64,000 bases of DNA, taken from assembly GCA_947683625.1 (NCBI GenBank), contig CANTUR010000649.1:1364001-1428000 (forward strand). Direction: 5' to 3'. Under the pieces are notes generated by a model. The model was not told where the DNA came from. It was given only the letters and a program-made list of their open reading frames with translations, and did no database searches. Every line of letters begins with the position of its first letter. The first letter of the stretch is position 1. The translations under genes were made by a program, and so were the position numbers. This document shows positions 59,513-64,000 of this stretch, piece by piece. The stretch is from Mallotus nudiflorus (Eukaryota > Streptophyta > Magnoliopsida > Malpighiales > Euphorbiaceae).

Positions 59513-61923
59513 GGAACCCTCCTCTTGCTTTCAAGGGGGAGAACTTTTTAGAAAGAAGAAAATTTTTAGGAAAACACCTTCTGCCTCCTTCTTCCTCTCT
59601 ACCTAATGAAAGATTTCTTATGAAATTTGTAACTCTCTAGTAACAAAATAAATATATATGTAGAAAAGATTTTTGTAAGCCTCTGTGTTATGAATATTTG
59701 AACCATTGTATCTCCCTCTACTTGGAATATAAAGGACTTTTTATATAACAAACTCTTGTAAGTTTAAGTTTCAAAGATCTCTATTGTTTTAATGTCTTTT
59801 ATTTATTTTCTTTAAAGCTTTCTTTTATTTTCTACAATTTTCGCTTTTAATTATTTAAGTAACAGAACGTATGTTCCGTGCTTGCCTAAGAAATTAGGAT
59901 CTTGCACATCAGAAACTCTGTGAAATCCGGTTTGCATTTTGGTACAGTAACCTTCACGTTTTGCTTATGACTGGAGCGTGAGACCGTGCATCGTGAGACA
60001 TTTTTGCATTTACACGTTGTGATTAACCTGCTTCATTGTAATTAATCTGCTTTGCACCTGGGCCGTCGTGGTATATATCGTGGCACATAAGAATATTTAA
60101 TTCTTGACTATTGCTATGAATTTGTAACCTTTTTAAGTTTTAGAGTGCCTAGGTTATTTGATCGGCCTTATGTGCTCTTAATAAAACTCTTTAATGGATG
60201 GATCTTCTTAGCTATTCAAGTTGTGACCTCAGCAGCCTCATGGCATTCGATTTGAATATTTACCTGTTGTTGTAGAAAAGAAGCTTCATTTTTATCAAAA
60301 TGATTTGTGTGCTATATATGGGTTAAAAAAAGCCTATGTTCTTTTTATGTAAATATAGGTAAAAAAAAAAAGCCTATGCTATTTGGCTATTTTATTTTTA
60401 ATATGACATGCTGATCGGGAGGATATGGATCTCATTTGTGCATAATCAGCACTTCGGTAATAAAAAATCAGTCTGATATACAATTAAAATTAAATTTATA
60501 TTGGACAGTCTGAATACTGAATTGAAAAAAAATTGTTAAGAAACTAAAATAGTAAAACAACAATTGAAACCTCAACACCATGAATAACACCATTCAATGA
60601 GAAATGAGCTTAAATTTAATTTAATTACTAATATAAATTTACATATAACACAAATTTTTGAATTTCTATTTCGATTTATATCATATTCGTTCCAAAAGAA
60701 TTGTATTTTTGTACGAAAAGATAGTATAATATCTTTTTGTTGAACTTAGACAAGGCCATGGCAGAGACCTATCACATAACCTTTCAACGATTATATCTTT
60801 TTGTTGCTACTATGGCATAATCTATCACACTATACTAAAAGATAGTATGATAAGAAAAATAATAATAAAAGTATAGTATAATAAAATAAATTGTCAGATA
60901 ATTTTTAAACTAATTTTTCATTTTATTTCAAAAATGAAAATTAAGAAATTTATTCTAAAAATAAAAATAAAAAATATTTTCTACAACTAAAAAGCACCCT
61001 GGAATTCCCTAAAAATAGAGGAAGTATGACTTACTCGAGGGCTATTATTAATTCTACTTCTTTAGAGTATTTAATTTTGAACTGAATTTTCTGAATTATA
61101 TATATATATATATATATATATATCAAATACAAAAAAAAAATATAGTTACTAAAAAGATAAATTTCAAACCAAACATATTAAAGTTTACTTTTTAATAATA
61201 ACTAATAATTGTTGGTATCAACTCAAATTTTTAAGATCTCTACAATTTTACTAGAATTAAATCAGATTAATTAAAATTTAATGAGGATTTATAAAAAAAT
61301 TTACTTTCTAATAATATACTACTAGGAAAATGACTTCATATGAAATCTACCAATCAAAGTCCTAGTGATAACCACGGCAAATGTAATTATTTCCAAGTGA
61401 CTTGCGAGTCCATGGGTAATGCCAATTTTTTTTTTAACTGAGTCTAGTACAAATCTTGCACACAATTTTTAATTAAATTTTAGTTTGAAAGGAGGAATTT
61501 TACAATTTTAATATGATCATTATTTAAAATTTATTAATTTTTTTTTTTAAATTTACCATTTCAATGCAATTTTTCACAAGAAATTCACCAAATTTTGTAG
61601 AAACCTTATAAGTCTTTCCAAAGCTAGGCCCCAAGTTTACTTGGAAGACCTCTTGTCTCCCATAACTTGAGTTTGCAGGTCTTCCACGACAAGAAGTCTA
61701 CGGAGATGCAATGAATGTTATACTCTGTCCCGTATCGGCTAGTCTATTACCCTTTCTATAGACGTATTCAAAAACTTATTATTTACTGCTGTAAAATAAT
61801 TACGGCACATTCTCATCAAGAATTTCTTTTTGAAAAATGAAACAACAGTTTAAAAATTTTGGAACGAATTATAAAATTTTGTAAAATCAATTAATATATA
61901 TAAAATTAACACAAGATTATAAT

Positions 61924-63060
61924 AAAAAAAATGACATTAATTTCTCTAAGGTTAGGTCTAATTTATATTTTAAAATCTTCTATTTTAAAATCGAATATTA
62001 ATCTCTATACAGTTTTAAAATCGAACATTTAAAGATTTTTATTAACTTTTTTTGTAAAAAATGACCATTATACCCTTATCTTCTGTAAAAGTAAATGACA
62101 TTAATCTCCCTGAAATTAAGCTTAATTGATATTTCAAAACTTCTTATTTCAAAACCGAATATTAACTTTCAAAATAAAATACTTAAGAACTCTTATTGAC
62201 TTTTTTTTTAAATGACCATTATACCCTTATTTTAACATATGTCTTCTTTAATCCTATTACATATAATGCATATCATGTTTTCTTTAACTTTATTACATAA
62301 AATCCCTAACATTTACCTTTCTCCAATTTTTATATTTTTTAAAAAAAGTTTAAAAAATTAAAATTTTATTTATAGATCTAAAAATTATTAATTATTAATT
62401 CCTTTTTAATTTTTGTAAAATCTAAAAATTTTTTAACTTTTAATTTTTAAAATAAATTTTTTTTTTGTATAGAAACTTTTTATTTTTTTTTATTAAATGT
62501 ATATGGATTGAATGTAAAATTTTTAGATTCATAAAAACTATTGTTAACTTTTTTAAAATTTTTTTAAGAAATATTAATAAATGATTTTTATAAACTAAAA
62601 AATTTTAAAAAAATTATAAATGTATATTTTAAAAGTAATTTCATCAATTCTCATTGTTATTCAAACATAAACTTTGGGGTAAATACTATGAATTATATGT
62701 AATAGGATTAGAGAAGATATATGTTAAAATAAGGATATAATGATTATTTTTTATAAAAAAAAAGTTAATAAGTGTCTGTAAGTGTTTGATTTTGAAACTA
62801 TATGGAAGTTAATATTCGATTTTGAAATAAAAGGTTTTAAAATGTCAATTACGCCTAATTTTAGGGAGATTAATGTCATTTGCTCTTACAGAAGATAAGG
62901 GTATAATGGTCATCTTTTACAAAAAAAAGTCAACAAAAATCCTTAAGTGTTCTATTTTGAAATTATAGGAAGGTTAATATTTGATTTTGAAATAGAAAAT
63001 TTTAAAATGTAAATTAGGTCTAATCTTAAGGAGGATAATGTTATTTTCTCTAAAAAAATT
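61924..63060. mobile_element. Foldback element with repeated arms, block B
   Basis: Copy of 16,200-17,335 with the same inverted arms and internal tandem units. It differs by an extra A near 62,418 and a few substitutions. Confidence 0.75.
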
Positions 63061-63293
63061 AATGTTTTATTGAATATATACAAGTGATTATTTGAAAAAG
63101 TAATTATTAGCTTGGAATGGGAAGAATATATATAATGTTGAAATGGAGATAACAGAATAAAAATCATACGAATATTGAGTGCTGAAGAGCAACTGGTAGC
63201 GCTTTTGAATTTGGCTGTCCCATATTCTAGTTTCAGTGATATCGATCCCAATTTTGTTATATAAATAAAAAAAATTATGATATTGAACGAAAA

Positions 63294-63296
<3 letters not shown>

Positions 63297-63342
<46 letters not shown>
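63297..63342. repeat. (TA)n microsatellite downstream of the lectin RLK gene, block B
   Basis: Equivalent of 17,574-17,611, expanded by three TA units. Confidence 0.9.
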
Positions 63343-63351
<9 letters not shown>

Positions 63352-63419
63352 GTACTAAATTATAACTATAGGTGGATCCAATATAAGAATTAAGAAAATG
63401 AAAGCTATAATTATTTAAT

Positions 63420-64000
63420 TCACCTACCAGTGGCAAGAAATGAAGTTGAGAGCAAAGGTTCTGCTGAGATAAATGAAGAAGGCACATCATATTTTGGAAC
63501 AGGCATCTTTGCAGGAAGATTTGGCAATACTGCTTCAAACTTGAGAACCTGTAATGCTTGCCTTATTGATGGTCTATAACTGTAATCTGGATAAGCACAC
63601 CACAATCCAACTATCAACAAACACTCCATTTCTGCAACGTTGAAGTCCGTACACAATTTTCTGTCAGCTACATCAAGAATTTTTCCCTTTCCGTATGAGT
63701 CCCAGCCCCACGACACCAATGAAATTTGTGCCTCTTCATTTTTTGACTCCATTGATCTTCTCCCACATGCTATTTCAAGGGCCACAACACCAAAGCTAAA
63801 CACATCTGAACTTCTACTAGCTTTTCCTGTACTAATATACTCTGGAGCCATGTAGCCGAACGTCCCTGCTAAACCGGTGGTCTTTAGGCCTATCTCAGTA
63901 TTTTCCATGAGCCTTGCCAAGCCAAAATCCCCAAGCTTTGTGTTGAAATTTGAATCCAACATCACATTGCTTGATTTAATATCTCTATGCACTACAGATT
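63420..64000 (-). CDS. L-type lectin receptor-like kinase, C-terminal part only (window end), block B
   Basis: The last about 193 codons of a second copy of the 17,689-19,761 gene, cut by the window end just upstream of the HRD motif. The visible part includes HRDIKSSN, DFGLAR, the APE region (GYMAPEY) and the C-terminal tail ending FLATGR. I see no amino-acid difference from block A. The ectodomain and start lie beyond the window, so whether the copy is complete is unknown. If the duplication is real, the genome carries two nearly identical genes in tandem. Confidence 0.92.
   Translation of the reverse strand, partial: SVVHRDIKSSNVMLDSNFNTKLGDFGLARLMENTEIGLKTTGLAGTFGYMAPEYISTGKASRSSDVFSFGVVALEIACGRRSMESKNEEAQISLVSWGWDSYGKGKILDVADRKLCTDFNVAEMECLLIVGLWCAYPDYSYRPSIRQALQVLKFEAVLPNLPAKMPVPKYDVPSSFISAEPLLSTSFLATGR

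Larger units (their letters stand above)
52407..59974 (+). mobile_element. Endogenous pararetrovirus, near full-length direct copy, block B
   Basis: Copy of 6,684-14,250 with the same gene order, junction, stops and frameshifts. It adds one lesion of its own, an extra G near 55,007 that breaks the coat protein frame just before the zinc knuckle. The right border is uncertain, as in block A. Confidence 0.85.
45742..64000. repeat. Segmental duplication, block B
   Basis: Second, near-identical copy of 1-18,269. It shares nearly all lesions of the viral and lectin pseudogenes, so those lesions predate the copying. Differences special to this block include an extra G near 55,007, an extra A near 62,418, shorter TA tracts near 46.5 and 50.4 kb and a longer TA tract at 63.3 kb. 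The left edge lies just after a non-autonomous DNA transposon (44.84-45.69 kb) and a short GA-rich direct repeat. Confidence 0.97.

Noticed and set aside
1..64000. CRISPR array, rRNA, bacterial operon or organellar insert
   Set aside because: No regularly spaced direct repeats with unique spacers, no rRNA motifs and no prokaryote-like gene packing were seen.

Overview
The window looks like nuclear DNA of a flowering plant, most likely a eudicot. It is very AT-rich, with many (TA)n tracts. It carries receptor-like kinase (RLK) genes of plant-only families, a Sirevirus-type Ty1-copia retrotransposon, several foldback DNA transposons and an endogenous pararetrovirus (Caulimoviridae). There is no bacterial or organellar gene organisation and no CRISPR array, rRNA or intact tRNA gene. 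The species cannot be named from the sequence.

Layout. Positions 1-18,269 recur almost base for base at 45,742-64,000 (period about 45.73 kb). Both blocks run into the window edges, so the true unit may be larger. Each block holds, in order: a legume-lectin gene fragment; a Mutator-type foldback element with a 9-bp target duplication; an endogenous pararetrovirus locus made of an inverted partial copy followed by a near full-length direct copy; AT-rich DNA; a second foldback element; and an L-type lectin receptor kinase gene on the minus strand. The gene is complete and intact at 17,689-19,761 in block A. In block B it is cut by the window end.

Between the blocks (19.8-45.7 kb) is a nested graveyard. 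A receptor kinase pseudogene on the minus strand begins at 38,180 with a malectin-like (FERONIA-type) ectodomain and ends at 23,862 with a kinase of the lectin-RLK type, so it is a chimeric receptor architecture. Its coding sequence is split at the conserved RLHFC motif by a solo-LTR-like insertion of about 1.4 kb. That LTR is itself split by a degenerate, about 10.4 kb, minus-strand Sirevirus with two LTRs, gag, protease, integrase, RT, RNase H, an env-like 3' ORF relic and several polypurine-tract repeats. Further right are foldback elements, locally repeated AT-rich DNA and a non-autonomous DNA transposon next to the start of block B.

The only gene that looks functional is the L-type lectin receptor kinase (block A complete, block B partial). 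The pararetrovirus is broken by shared nonsense codons and frameshifts. The most interesting points are the chimeric malectin/lectin-kinase pseudogene and its two-level nested insertion, the inverted-plus-direct viral locus bounded by (TA)n, and the near-identical 18 kb duplication, which is either very recent or an assembly duplicate.
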